Assembly (NCBI GenBank): GCA_005805045.1
Contig: SYNW01000053.1
Coordinates: forward strand, 1 to 7,774
Source of the DNA: Actinomycetota bacterium
Lineage (GTDB): Bacteria > Actinomycetota > Acidimicrobiia > Acidimicrobiales > Ilumatobacteraceae
Direction: 5' to 3'
Length of the DNA stretch: 7,774 nucleotides
In this document: in pieces, positions 1 to 5,524 of the stretch
Numbering within the stretch: position 1 is the stretch's first letter
Layout: every line of letters starts with the position of its first letter
Made by a program: the position numbers and the translations under genes
The notes under the pieces: model-generated
The model's input: the letters and a program-made list of their open reading frames with translations, nothing else
Told to the model about the DNA's origin: nothing
Databases searched by the model: none

Positions 1-71
1 TGTGTGCCCGCCGAAGCGCCCGACCTGCGCCGTCACTGGCACTACGCCTGTTGGGATCGACGCGCGACAAT
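1..71. other. Unassigned left flank; possible 5' end of the next minus-strand gene
   Basis: These bases follow the yraN stop codon and run off the window. On the minus strand two of three frames stay open to the edge: one could start at a TTG at 70-68 (reading roughly LSRVDPNRRSASDG), and the other offers a GTG at 45-43. The third frame meets a TAG. Neither open frame gives a recognisable protein in about 23 codons. In related actinobacteria a ComM/YifB-type Mg-chelatase ATPase gene often follows yraN, but its usual N-terminus is not evident here, so I make no assignment. One plus-strand frame is also open from base 1 to a TAG at 73-75, so a convergent gene end cannot be excluded. Confidence 0.2.
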
Positions 72-413
72 TTAGAACGCATTTTCCAAGACTTCAATTT
101 TGGTCCCCAACACGGACGCCACGTCAAACCGCACTGCGCCGTAAATGCCGCTCTCGCTGGTCAAAAATTTTTTCGTTGTGATGCGCAATTTCTTTTGCTT
201 CGCGAGCGTCACCGATTCAAGTGGCGAGCCAAAATAATCTGTCGCTCGAGCCCTCACCTCGACAACGGCAAGCGTCGGCACCATGTCACAAATCGAAAAT
301 GCAACGATGTCAAGTTCGCCCTCGCGACATTGCCAGTTGCGGGCGATGATTCGATAACCATCGCGACGGTAATAATCTGCGACCAACTCTTCTGCCCATC
401 TGGCCCGCGCCAT
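72..413 (-). CDS. yraN: YraN/UPF0102 family protein (predicted restriction-endonuclease-like fold)
   Basis: Small protein of the UPF0102/YraN family, which has a predicted endonuclease-like fold and no settled function; links to DNA processing are by neighbourhood only. From the ATG at 413 it has 113 residues, a normal family length. Visible motifs are an N-terminal helix with Glu pair 8-9 (RWAEELVADYY), then GYRIIARN, GELDIVA (Glu33, Asp35), VVEVRAR (Glu52, Arg54) and FGSP followed by a Lys-rich KQKKLR segment. Glu33/Asp35/Glu52 fit the PD-(D/E)xK-like core, with Arg where Lys stands in the classical E-x-K. The frame stays open upstream to 542, but that part lies inside the DUF2469 gene and does not resemble the family, so I start at ATG 413. 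A GTG at 419 is the alternative. No good ribosome binding site is visible for either, and the DUF2469 stop lies 26 bases upstream of the ATG, which suggests translational coupling. Confidence 0.8.
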   Translation of the reverse strand: MARARWAEELVADYYRRDGYRIIARNWQCREGELDIVAFSICDMVPTLAVVEVRARATDYFGSPLESVTLAKQKKLRITTKKFLTSESGIYGAVRFDVASVLGTKIEVLENAF

Positions 414-439
414 GCGCACGACCGCGCGCTGCTGGGTTG

Positions 440-733
440 TTAGGCGTCCAGAGGTGGCAGTTCTTCGATGTTCAGGTCTTTGAAGCTCATCACGCGCACC
501 CTCGGCACGAAACGGCTCTTGCGATAAAGATCCCATACCCATGCGTCCGAAAGTGTCACCTCGAGCAATGGTCGAGCACCTTCGGCGACAACCTTGACAT
601 CAACATTGTTGGCCAAATAAAACCGGCGATCAGTCTCGACTGCAAACTTGAACAAATTGACTACGTCTGAATATTCTTGCGCTAATTGAAGCTCGCGTTC
701 GGCCTCAAATTGTTCGAGGTCGTCAGTGTTCAA
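440..733 (-). CDS. DUF2469 domain protein, conserved in actinobacteria, function unknown
   Basis: A 97-residue acidic, soluble protein of the DUF2469 family (Rv2901c-like in Mycobacterium tuberculosis). No biochemical function is established to my knowledge. Family hallmarks seen here are an N-terminal DDLEQFEAERELQLAQEY helix, VETDRRFYLAN at about 32-42, DAWVWDLYR at 63-71 and VMSFKDLNIEEL near the C-terminus. There is no signal peptide, membrane segment or catalytic motif. The start is a TTG at 733-731: a TAG lies in frame four codons upstream, no ATG or GTG occurs between, and family members normally begin one or two residues before the DDLE motif. No strong Shine-Dalgarno sequence precedes it. 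It lies 43 bases after rplS and 26 bases before yraN on the same strand. In many actinobacteria lepB and rnhB separate rplS from this gene; they are absent here. Confidence 0.9.
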   Translation of the reverse strand: MNTDDLEQFEAERELQLAQEYSDVVNLFKFAVETDRRFYLANNVDVKVVAEGARPLLEVTLSDAWVWDLYRKSRFVPRVRVMSFKDLNIEELPPLDA

Positions 734-776
734 TGTGGATGCCGACTAAACCGACTGGCAGAAAATCAACGAGAAA

Positions 777-1127
777 TTACTGATCTTCGCGAAGTTCACG
801 AACTTTTGCCGACCTGCCAGTTCGCTCGCGCAAGTAGTTGAGTTTCGCGCGACGCACGTCGCCACGCTTGACGACTTCAAGCTTGGCAACCGAGGGGCTG
901 TGAATCGGGAATGTTCGCTCGACGCCCACGCCGTAACTGAGTTTTCGCACCGTGTAACTTGCGGCGACACCAGAGCCATAAACCGAGATTACGTTGCCTT
1001 GAAAAATCTGCACGCGCTCTTTGCCGCTTTCAACGACGCGAACATGAACTTTCACCTCATCGCCAGGACCGACCTTTGGAATGTCAGTGCGAAGAATTTG
1101 CTTGTCGACGATGTCTGTAGGTTTCAT
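777..1127 (-). CDS. rplS: 50S ribosomal protein bL19
   Basis: Structural protein of the large ribosomal subunit, located at the 30S-50S interface, where it contributes to intersubunit bridges. The 116-residue product is a normal bL19 length and covers the family from end to end: LRTDIPKVGPGDEVKVHVRV (about 12-31), KERVQIFQG (36-44), GSGVAASYTVRKLSYGVGVERTFP (51-74), HSP at 76-78 and the basic C-terminal VKRGDVRRAKLNYLRER (86-102). The ATG at 1127 overlaps the trmD stop as ATGA, and a GAAAG sequence a few bases upstream, inside trmD, could act as ribosome binding site. Pairing of trmD and rplS in one operon is classical in bacteria. Expression is probably coupled to trmD through the overlap, although bL19 is needed in far higher amounts. 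Confidence 0.98.
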   Translation of the reverse strand: MKPTDIVDKQILRTDIPKVGPGDEVKVHVRVVESGKERVQIFQGNVISVYGSGVAASYTVRKLSYGVGVERTFPIHSPSVAKLEVVKRGDVRRAKLNYLRERTGRSAKVRELREDQ

Positions 1128-1885
1128 AGTGGTCTTTCAGGATACGGCACACAAGGGAACTCTTCCAACAGCCTCTTTTCGACGCTGCTCAACCCACCAC
1201 GGCGTTCTATCAGGTCGGGTCGCGATCTCACGGTGCGATGCAACGCTTGTGCCCGCCTCCAGCGCTCGATCTTGGCGTGATCACCACTGCGCAAAACTTC
1301 AGGAACTTCCCATCCGCGAAACTCTGCTGGTCGTGTGTAGTGAGGTTCTTCGAGCATTCGAGATACGCCGAAACTTTCTGACACCGGCGAAGCCTCGTTG
1401 CCCATCGCCCCCGGCAACAATCGTGCCGTCGCCTCGATTACCAAACATGCGGCAACCTCACCACCACTCAACACGACATCACCGATCGAAATTTCGCCGT
1501 CGATCAAGTGCTCAACGACGCGATGATCAACGCCCTCGTATCGACCGCACAACAAACTGAAACCTTGCATCTTGCTCAATTGATCGGCAAATTCTTGGTC
1601 AAATCGTCTTCCGCCAGGCGAAAGCAAAAGCAGCGGTCGCTGTGGTTGCACTGCTTCAACGGCGGCAAAAACCGGCTCTGGGCGAAACAACATGCCGGCG
1701 CCGCCACCATAGAGTGCGTCGTCAATGCGCCGCGATTCGTCGCCGTAGTCGCGCAAATCGTGGCAACGTAAATCGACGATCGACTCGGCGCGTGCTCGAC
1801 CCAACAGACTTTCACTGCAAAAGTCATCCACAAGTTTTGGAAAGATCGAAAACACATCTATGCGAAAACTCTGCTTTGCGTTCAC
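1124..1885 (-). CDS. trmD: tRNA (guanine-N1)-methyltransferase TrmD
   Basis: SPOUT-class, trefoil-knot enzyme that transfers methyl from S-adenosylmethionine to N1 of G37 in tRNAs with G at position 36, preventing +1 frameshifting; active as a homodimer in the cytoplasm. The 253-residue product carries the N-terminal RIDVFSIFP, YGGGAGM (59-65), LLSPGG (87-92), CGRYEGVDHRV (113-123), SIGDVVLSGGE (133-143), ARLLPGAMGN with the conserved Arg155, and PHYTRPAEFRGWEVP plus SGDHAKIERWR in the C-terminal domain. The position of the catalytic Asp (Asp169 in Haemophilus influenzae TrmD, sequence DSF) is Glu170 here (ESF). Translation starts at GTG 1885-1883, overlapping the rimM stop as GTGA, with a good GAAGG ribosome binding site about 8 bases upstream inside rimM. 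The 3' end overlaps rplS by four bases. Confidence 0.97.
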   Translation of the reverse strand: MNAKQSFRIDVFSIFPKLVDDFCSESLLGRARAESIVDLRCHDLRDYGDESRRIDDALYGGGAGMLFRPEPVFAAVEAVQPQRPLLLLSPGGRRFDQEFADQLSKMQGFSLLCGRYEGVDHRVVEHLIDGEISIGDVVLSGGEVAACLVIEATARLLPGAMGNEASPVSESFGVSRMLEEPHYTRPAEFRGWEVPEVLRSGDHAKIERWRRAQALHRTVRSRPDLIERRGGLSSVEKRLLEEFPCVPYPERPL

Positions 1886-2424
1886 TCGTCACCTTCGTTC
1901 AGATCAAACAATCCTTGTGGTGGATTAATCGTGATGCGCTCTTTGGTTCGCTTGACGACGAACACGATTGGCACCAGTGCGCCAGACTCGAGTTCGAGCA
2001 ACGCATGCGCCGGGTTGTCGACCACCGCCACACATTTTCCGTGATTCACTCCGGCAACATCTTCAACCTGTGCGCCAATGAGTTCGTGCACCCACATCAC
2101 GCTCGCATCTTCGATCGGCTCGCCAAAAACATCCGACTTGCTGAGTCGCTCGGCCGTGTTGCGATCGTCAACGCCGGCAAAGTGCATCAACCAAGTCGTG
2201 GACTGATTCGGGCTGGTTTTGCTCGAAACTAACTGGCCTCGCGCACTGGTCACCGTCATCCATTCGTCTTGTATAAAAAGTTTTGCGCCAGCACGAGTGC
2301 GTGCAGGTCGATCGGTAAAAAATGAAACATAAACATCGCCTTTCACCCCGTGTGGTCGCGTTACGCGACCAACGTGCAACAAACCCTCTGGCGTCTGGGC
2401 GTCAGTCGTCGAGAAAGTCGACAT
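1882..2424 (-). CDS. rimM: Ribosome maturation factor RimM (16S rRNA processing)
   Basis: Assembly factor for the 30S head, known to bind ribosomal protein uS19 and to be needed for efficient 16S rRNA maturation. The 180-residue protein has the normal two-domain architecture. The N-terminal RimM barrel begins LLHVGRVTRPHGVKGDVYV (15-33). A WVHELIGAQVED segment (111-122) opens the C-terminal PRC-barrel-like domain, which carries DNPAHALLELESG (136-148), LVPIVFV (150-156) and ITINPPQGL (164-172). The ATG at 2424 is taken as start; it overlaps the khpA 3' end by 23 bases and has GAAG four bases upstream. Tandem TTG codons at 2382-2377 are alternatives that would remove the overlap and a 14- or 15-residue unconserved N-terminal tail. 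The gene ends in a GTGA overlap with trmD and supplies the trmD ribosome binding site. Confidence 0.96.
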   Translation of the reverse strand: MSTFSTTDAQTPEGLLHVGRVTRPHGVKGDVYVSFFTDRPARTRAGAKLFIQDEWMTVTSARGQLVSSKTSPNQSTTWLMHFAGVDDRNTAERLSKSDVFGEPIEDASVMWVHELIGAQVEDVAGVNHGKCVAVVDNPAHALLELESGALVPIVFVVKRTKERITINPPQGLFDLNEGDE

Positions 2425-2677
2425 CGACTTCGGCGTTGTCGCGCGATGCCGCAGCCCGCACGACTGCGCGGATACTTTGCGCCGTACGACCGCGACGCCC
2501 GATTACACGACCGAGGTCGCCGTCAGCGACGCGAACTTCAAGAATGATTTTGCCTTCGTCCTGAACTGATTCAATCTTGACCGCATCAGGTGTGTCGACG
2601 ATCGAACGAACGATGTGCATCAACACCGAGGACGCAACGGGAGCCAATGTTGAATCGGCAGTCTGTGCGTCAGACAT
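2402..2677 (-). CDS. khpA: KH-domain RNA-binding protein KhpA
   Basis: Single KH-domain protein of the KhpA/YlqC family. In Gram-positive bacteria it pairs with KhpB and binds many RNAs, with reported effects on cell division and elongation; it usually sits between rpsP and rimM, exactly as here. The 91 residues show VLMHIVRSIVDTPDAVKI (18-35), the strand GKIILEVRV (42-50), and the KH signature GRVIGRRGRTAQSIR (56-70) with the GxxG loop at 60-63 (Gly-Arg-Arg-Gly), which in KH domains contacts RNA. The N-terminal tail of about 15 residues is longer than in the shortest homologues. The start ATG at 2677 overlaps the rpsP stop as TAATG, a one-base overlap favouring translational coupling. The acidic C-terminus (DVDFLDD) overlaps the rimM start region by 23 bases. 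Confidence 0.95.
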   Translation of the reverse strand: MSDAQTADSTLAPVASSVLMHIVRSIVDTPDAVKIESVQDEGKIILEVRVADGDLGRVIGRRGRTAQSIRAVVRAAASRDNAEVDVDFLDD

Positions 2678-2952
2678 TATTTGGCAGGCTTCTTGGTCGC
2701 TTGAAACTCTGCCCAGGTGCCCGAAATCTCAAGCAACTTGCGCACGCGCTCTGTCGGTAGCGCACCCTTTTGCAACCACAAAAGCACCCGCGCACTGTCA
2801 ACCTTGAGCGCCGAAGGCTCTTGCTGCGGCTGATATGTGCCGAGAATTTCCAGAAAGTTTGTATCGCGCGCTGAACGGGTGTCGGCGGCAACGATTCGAT
2901 AGTGAGGTCTCTTGGTTTTACCCACACGAGAGAGACGCAATTTTACTGACAT
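2677..2952 (-). CDS. rpsP: 30S ribosomal protein bS16
   Basis: Structural protein of the small ribosomal subunit that binds 16S rRNA early and stabilises the 5' domain. The 91-residue product starts with the family signature VKLRLSRVGKTKRPHYRIVAAD (3-24), followed by SARD (27-30), LEILGTYQP (34-42), and the helix LWLQKGALPTERVRKLL (58-74). The C-terminal tail is Lys-rich (ATKKPAK). The ATG at 2952 has a partial ribosome binding site (GGAAA) just upstream. The gene opens the compact rpsP-khpA-rimM-trmD-rplS block, a widespread bacterial operon, and lies 49 bases after the ffh stop; that gap contains a small hairpin. Because the later genes overlap one another, rpsP is probably the entry point of their translation chain. 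Confidence 0.98.
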   Translation of the reverse strand: MSVKLRLSRVGKTKRPHYRIVAADTRSARDTNFLEILGTYQPQQEPSALKVDSARVLLWLQKGALPTERVRKLLEISGTWAEFQATKKPAK

Positions 2953-2970
2953 GAATTTCCGATCTTTAAG

Positions 2971-2996
2971 CGAAATGGTTCAAACGAACCGACTCG
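2971..2996 (-). other. Inverted repeat / RNA hairpin in the ffh-rpsP gap
   Basis: Read on the minus strand, GGTTC-GTTT-GAACC (2990-2977) is a perfect 5-bp stem with a 4-base loop. After two mismatched positions, flanking CGAG (2996-2993) can pair with TTCG (2974-2971), including one G-U pair, making a bulged stem of nine pairs. It sits just after the ffh stop and 18 bases before the rpsP start. No run of T follows, so it is not a standard intrinsic terminator. A processing site, an mRNA 3'-end stabiliser or a partial attenuator between ffh and the ribosomal genes are possibilities, and chance is not excluded. Confidence 0.4.
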
Positions 2997-3001
2997 TCAG
3001 G

Positions 3002-4378
3002 CTACCGTGGCCCGAGCCGCGAGCCCAACGCCGCGGCCAAGTCGTCGGACATGCCGGCGCTCGCCGACCCTTTGCCACGCTTACCGCCGAGCATCCCCTT
3101 GCCGCCCATTTGCTTCATCATTTTCTTCATTTCGGTGAACTGCTTGACCAAACGGTTGACATCGGCAACGGTCGTGCCCGAGCCCTTCGAAATGCGCACG
3201 CGACGCGAGCCGTCGATCAACTCGGGTTTCGCGCGCTCTTGTGGCGTCATCGAATAAATAATCGCCTCGGTGCGCTTCACCTGATCATCAGGAATCTCGG
3301 CGTTCTTCATTTCTTTGGGGATTCCAGGCATCATCCCCATCACGCTCTGCAATGACCCCATTTTCTTGAGTTGTTGCAGCTGTTCGAGAAAATCTTCGAG
3401 GGTGAAATCACCTTCCAACATTTTTGCCGCGGTCTCCTCGGCCTTTTCTTTTTCAAAGACTTTTTCTGCCTGCTCGATCAGCGTGAGCATGTCACCCATG
3501 CCAAGAATGCGACTCGCCATGCGATCTGGGTGAAACTGCTCGAACGCGTCAAGTTTTTCACCCGTCGAAGCGAACGCGATCGGTTTACCCAATACGTGTT
3601 TCACCGACAAAGCGGCACCACCTCGTGCATCGCCGTCGAGTTTCGACAAAATCACGCCATCAATCGACAATGTTTCATCAAACGACTTCGCGACCGTCAC
3701 GGCATCTTGACCAGTCATCGCATCGATCACCAAGAAAGTGAATTTCGGCTGGACCGCCTGCGAAATTTCTTTGACCTGGTGCATCATCTCGGTGTCGATC
3801 GCCAACCGACCCGCGGTGTCGACGATCAAAACATCTTTGCCGAGTCGCTGCGCTTCAGCCAGACCAAGTTTCGCCGTGACGACCGGGTCGCCTGGTTCTG
3901 AAAACACCGGGACATTGATCTGCGCACCCAACACGCGCAACTGTTCGACCGCGGCAGGTCGTTGCAAGTCGGCGCCCACAAGCATCGGCTGTCGCCCTTG
4001 CGATTTGAACCAACTGGCAAGTTTGGCGGCACTGGTGGTTTTGCCCGAACCCTGCAACCCGGCCATCAACACGACCGTCGGCGGATGCGTCGCATATGTA
4101 ATCTTCAACGTCTCGCCACCAAGCATCGCCACAAGTTCATCGTTCACTGTTTTTATGATTTGCTGCCCAGGGTTCAACGCCGTCGACGTAGTCGCACCGA
4201 CTGTGTTCACCCGAATTCGCTCAATCACGTCGCGCACGACCGCGACATTGACGTCGGCTTCAAGCAACGCCGTACGCACTTCGGCGAGAACTTCGGTCAC
4301 ATCGCTCTCGGTCAGTCGCCCGCGATTGCGCAATCCTTTTAGAACGCCACCGAGCCGATCTGAAAGCATTTCAAACAT
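3002..4378 (-). CDS. ffh: Signal recognition particle GTPase Ffh (SRP54)
   Basis: Protein subunit of the bacterial SRP. It binds signal sequences emerging from the ribosome and 4.5S/SRP RNA, and delivers the complex to FtsY at the membrane in a GTP-dependent cycle. The 458-residue protein is complete: N domain helices (1-90), P-loop GLQGSGKTT (107-115), the ADLQRPAAVEQL insertion-box region (136-147), DTAGR (187-191), SKLDGDARGGAAL (245-257, with Ser for the commoner Thr in the G4 motif), and a Met-rich M domain from about 295 with GDFTLEDFLEQL, KKMGSLQSVMGMMPG and the RNA-binding SRRVRISKGSG (391-401). The tail is Gly/Lys-rich. The ATG at 4378 opens the canonical MFEMLSDRL start; no clear Shine-Dalgarno sequence precedes it. 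It lies 37 bases after ftsY, so both partners of the targeting cycle are adjacent. Confidence 0.98.
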   Translation of the reverse strand: MFEMLSDRLGGVLKGLRNRGRLTESDVTEVLAEVRTALLEADVNVAVVRDVIERIRVNTVGATTSTALNPGQQIIKTVNDELVAMLGGETLKITYATHPPTVVLMAGLQGSGKTTSAAKLASWFKSQGRQPMLVGADLQRPAAVEQLRVLGAQINVPVFSEPGDPVVTAKLGLAEAQRLGKDVLIVDTAGRLAIDTEMMHQVKEISQAVQPKFTFLVIDAMTGQDAVTVAKSFDETLSIDGVILSKLDGDARGGAALSVKHVLGKPIAFASTGEKLDAFEQFHPDRMASRILGMGDMLTLIEQAEKVFEKEKAEETAAKMLEGDFTLEDFLEQLQQLKKMGSLQSVMGMMPGIPKEMKNAEIPDDQVKRTEAIIYSMTPQERAKPELIDGSRRVRISKGSGTTVADVNRLVKQFTEMKKMMKQMGGKGMLGGKRGKGSASAGMSDDLAAALGSRLGPR

Positions 4379-4415
4379 CGCAGGTCAGGTTATCTGTGAA
4401 TTTTTATTCGCGATT

Positions 4416-5516
4416 TTATGCAAACAGCGCGGCTACGAACTCGCCGGCATTGAATGCGACCAGGTCGTCGATGGTTTCGCCAAGTCCGACAAGTTTGACG
4501 GGTATTTGCAACTCGGTTTCGATCGCAAACACGATGCCCCCCTTTGCCGAGCCATCAAGTTTTGTCAACACGACGCCAGTCACTTGTGTCGCCAATGAAA
4601 ATTGCTTGGCCTGCACCAAACCGTTCTGGCCGGTCGTTGCGTCGATCACCAACAACACTTCGGTAACTTTGCCGCCGCCCTTGTCGGCCACACGACGCAC
4701 CTTGGTCAGTTCTTCCATCAAGTTCGAGTTGTTTTGCAATCTGCCCGCCGTGTCGGCGAGCACCAAATCGATTTTCTTGGCCGTTGCCCGCGCCACACCG
4801 TCGAATACAACCGAACTCGGGTCGCCACCGTCGTCCCCACGCACAATTTCGGCACCCGTGCGTTGCGCCCAGGTCTCAAGTTGATCGCCCGCCGCCGCTC
4901 GAAACGTGTCGCCCGCCGCCATCAACACCGTGCGACCAAGTTTGCCCTGTTGCGCCGAAAGTTTGCCGATCGTCGTCGTCTTGCCCGCCCCATTGATGCC
5001 CACGACGAGCCAGATATTTGGTGCGTTCAAAGAAAGATCAAAATTTAATTCTCGCGCACTATTTGAAAGTTGCGCCGTCATCTCGCTCTGCAACGCAGCG
5101 AGCAACTCGCTCGGCTGGACAATTTTTTTGGCTTTAACCAAGTCACGCAGCGGGGCCAGCACGCGGGTCGTCGTTGCTACTCCGACATCGGCACGGAGCA
5201 ACGCTTCTTCGAGTTCATCCCAGGTCTCTTGAGTGATCGAGGACCGAATCAACGCGTTGGCGACTGCTCCAGAAAAAGTCGAGCGAACCCTGCTCAACTT
5301 CTCGCGCACGCCCACAGCGGCAACCTGTGACGAATCAAGCGTCGCAGTTGGCATCACAATTTCAACAGCATCTGCGACTTTTGACTGCCCAGACTTGCGC
5401 CTACCCATGACAACTACGGCAATACCAAAAATGAGAACAAATGCCGTCAGCGCCAGCAAAATCCTCGGTGTTGTATCAGCGCTAGATTGTTGCGCGAAGA
5501 TTTCAAGCGCGAGCAT
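4416..5516 (-). CDS. ftsY: Signal recognition particle receptor FtsY with N-terminal membrane segment
   Basis: SRP receptor GTPase that docks the Ffh-ribosome complex at the cytoplasmic membrane. The 366-residue protein has a hydrophobic stretch at about 18-37 (ILLALTAFVLIFGIAVVVMG) followed by Arg/Lys, consistent with a single membrane anchor of the type found in actinobacterial FtsY, and a short linker in place of the long acidic A domain of enterobacterial FtsY. The NG core follows: N domain from about 71, P-loop GINGAGKTT (173-181), GDTFRAAAGDQL (202-213), DTAGR (255-259), VLTKLDGSAKGG (316-327) and the closing GLGETIDDLVAFN (344-356). The ATG at 5516 lies 8 bases after the smc stop. No Shine-Dalgarno sequence is visible in that gap or the end of smc, so coupling to smc translation or weak initiation is likely. 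Confidence 0.98.
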   Translation of the reverse strand: MLALEIFAQQSSADTTPRILLALTAFVLIFGIAVVVMGRRKSGQSKVADAVEIVMPTATLDSSQVAAVGVREKLSRVRSTFSGAVANALIRSSITQETWDELEEALLRADVGVATTTRVLAPLRDLVKAKKIVQPSELLAALQSEMTAQLSNSARELNFDLSLNAPNIWLVVGINGAGKTTTIGKLSAQQGKLGRTVLMAAGDTFRAAAGDQLETWAQRTGAEIVRGDDGGDPSSVVFDGVARATAKKIDLVLADTAGRLQNNSNLMEELTKVRRVADKGGGKVTEVLLVIDATTGQNGLVQAKQFSLATQVTGVVLTKLDGSAKGGIVFAIETELQIPVKLVGLGETIDDLVAFNAGEFVAALFA

Positions 5517-5524
5517 AAATAAGT

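Noticed and set aside
414..542. In-frame extension of yraN upstream into the DUF2469 gene
   Set aside because: The added 43 residues do not resemble YraN N-termini, and the region is already coding in another frame with strong family conservation.
734..776. Possible terminator or operator in the rplS-DUF2469 gap: repeated CCGACT at 742-747 and 751-756, with TGCC/GGCA ends
   Set aside because: The stem would be only 4 bp with a 13-base loop and no T-run, and the direct repeat is only 6 bases; both are compatible with chance.
1081..2232. Several plus-strand open frames opposite trmD and rimM
   Set aside because: They are antisense shadows with Arg/His/Ser-rich, unrecognisable translations and no ribosome binding site.
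4401..4412. Small inverted repeat GAAT-AAAA-ATTC in the ftsY-ffh gap
   Set aside because: A 4-bp AT-rich stem is too weak to support a terminator or operator call.
3738..4598. Long plus-strand open frame of 286 codons opposite ffh and the end of ftsY
   Set aside because: It lies entirely antisense to two clear housekeeping genes, its translation resembles no protein family and is Ser/Thr/Arg-rich as expected from the complement of coding DNA; long antisense frames are common at this base composition.
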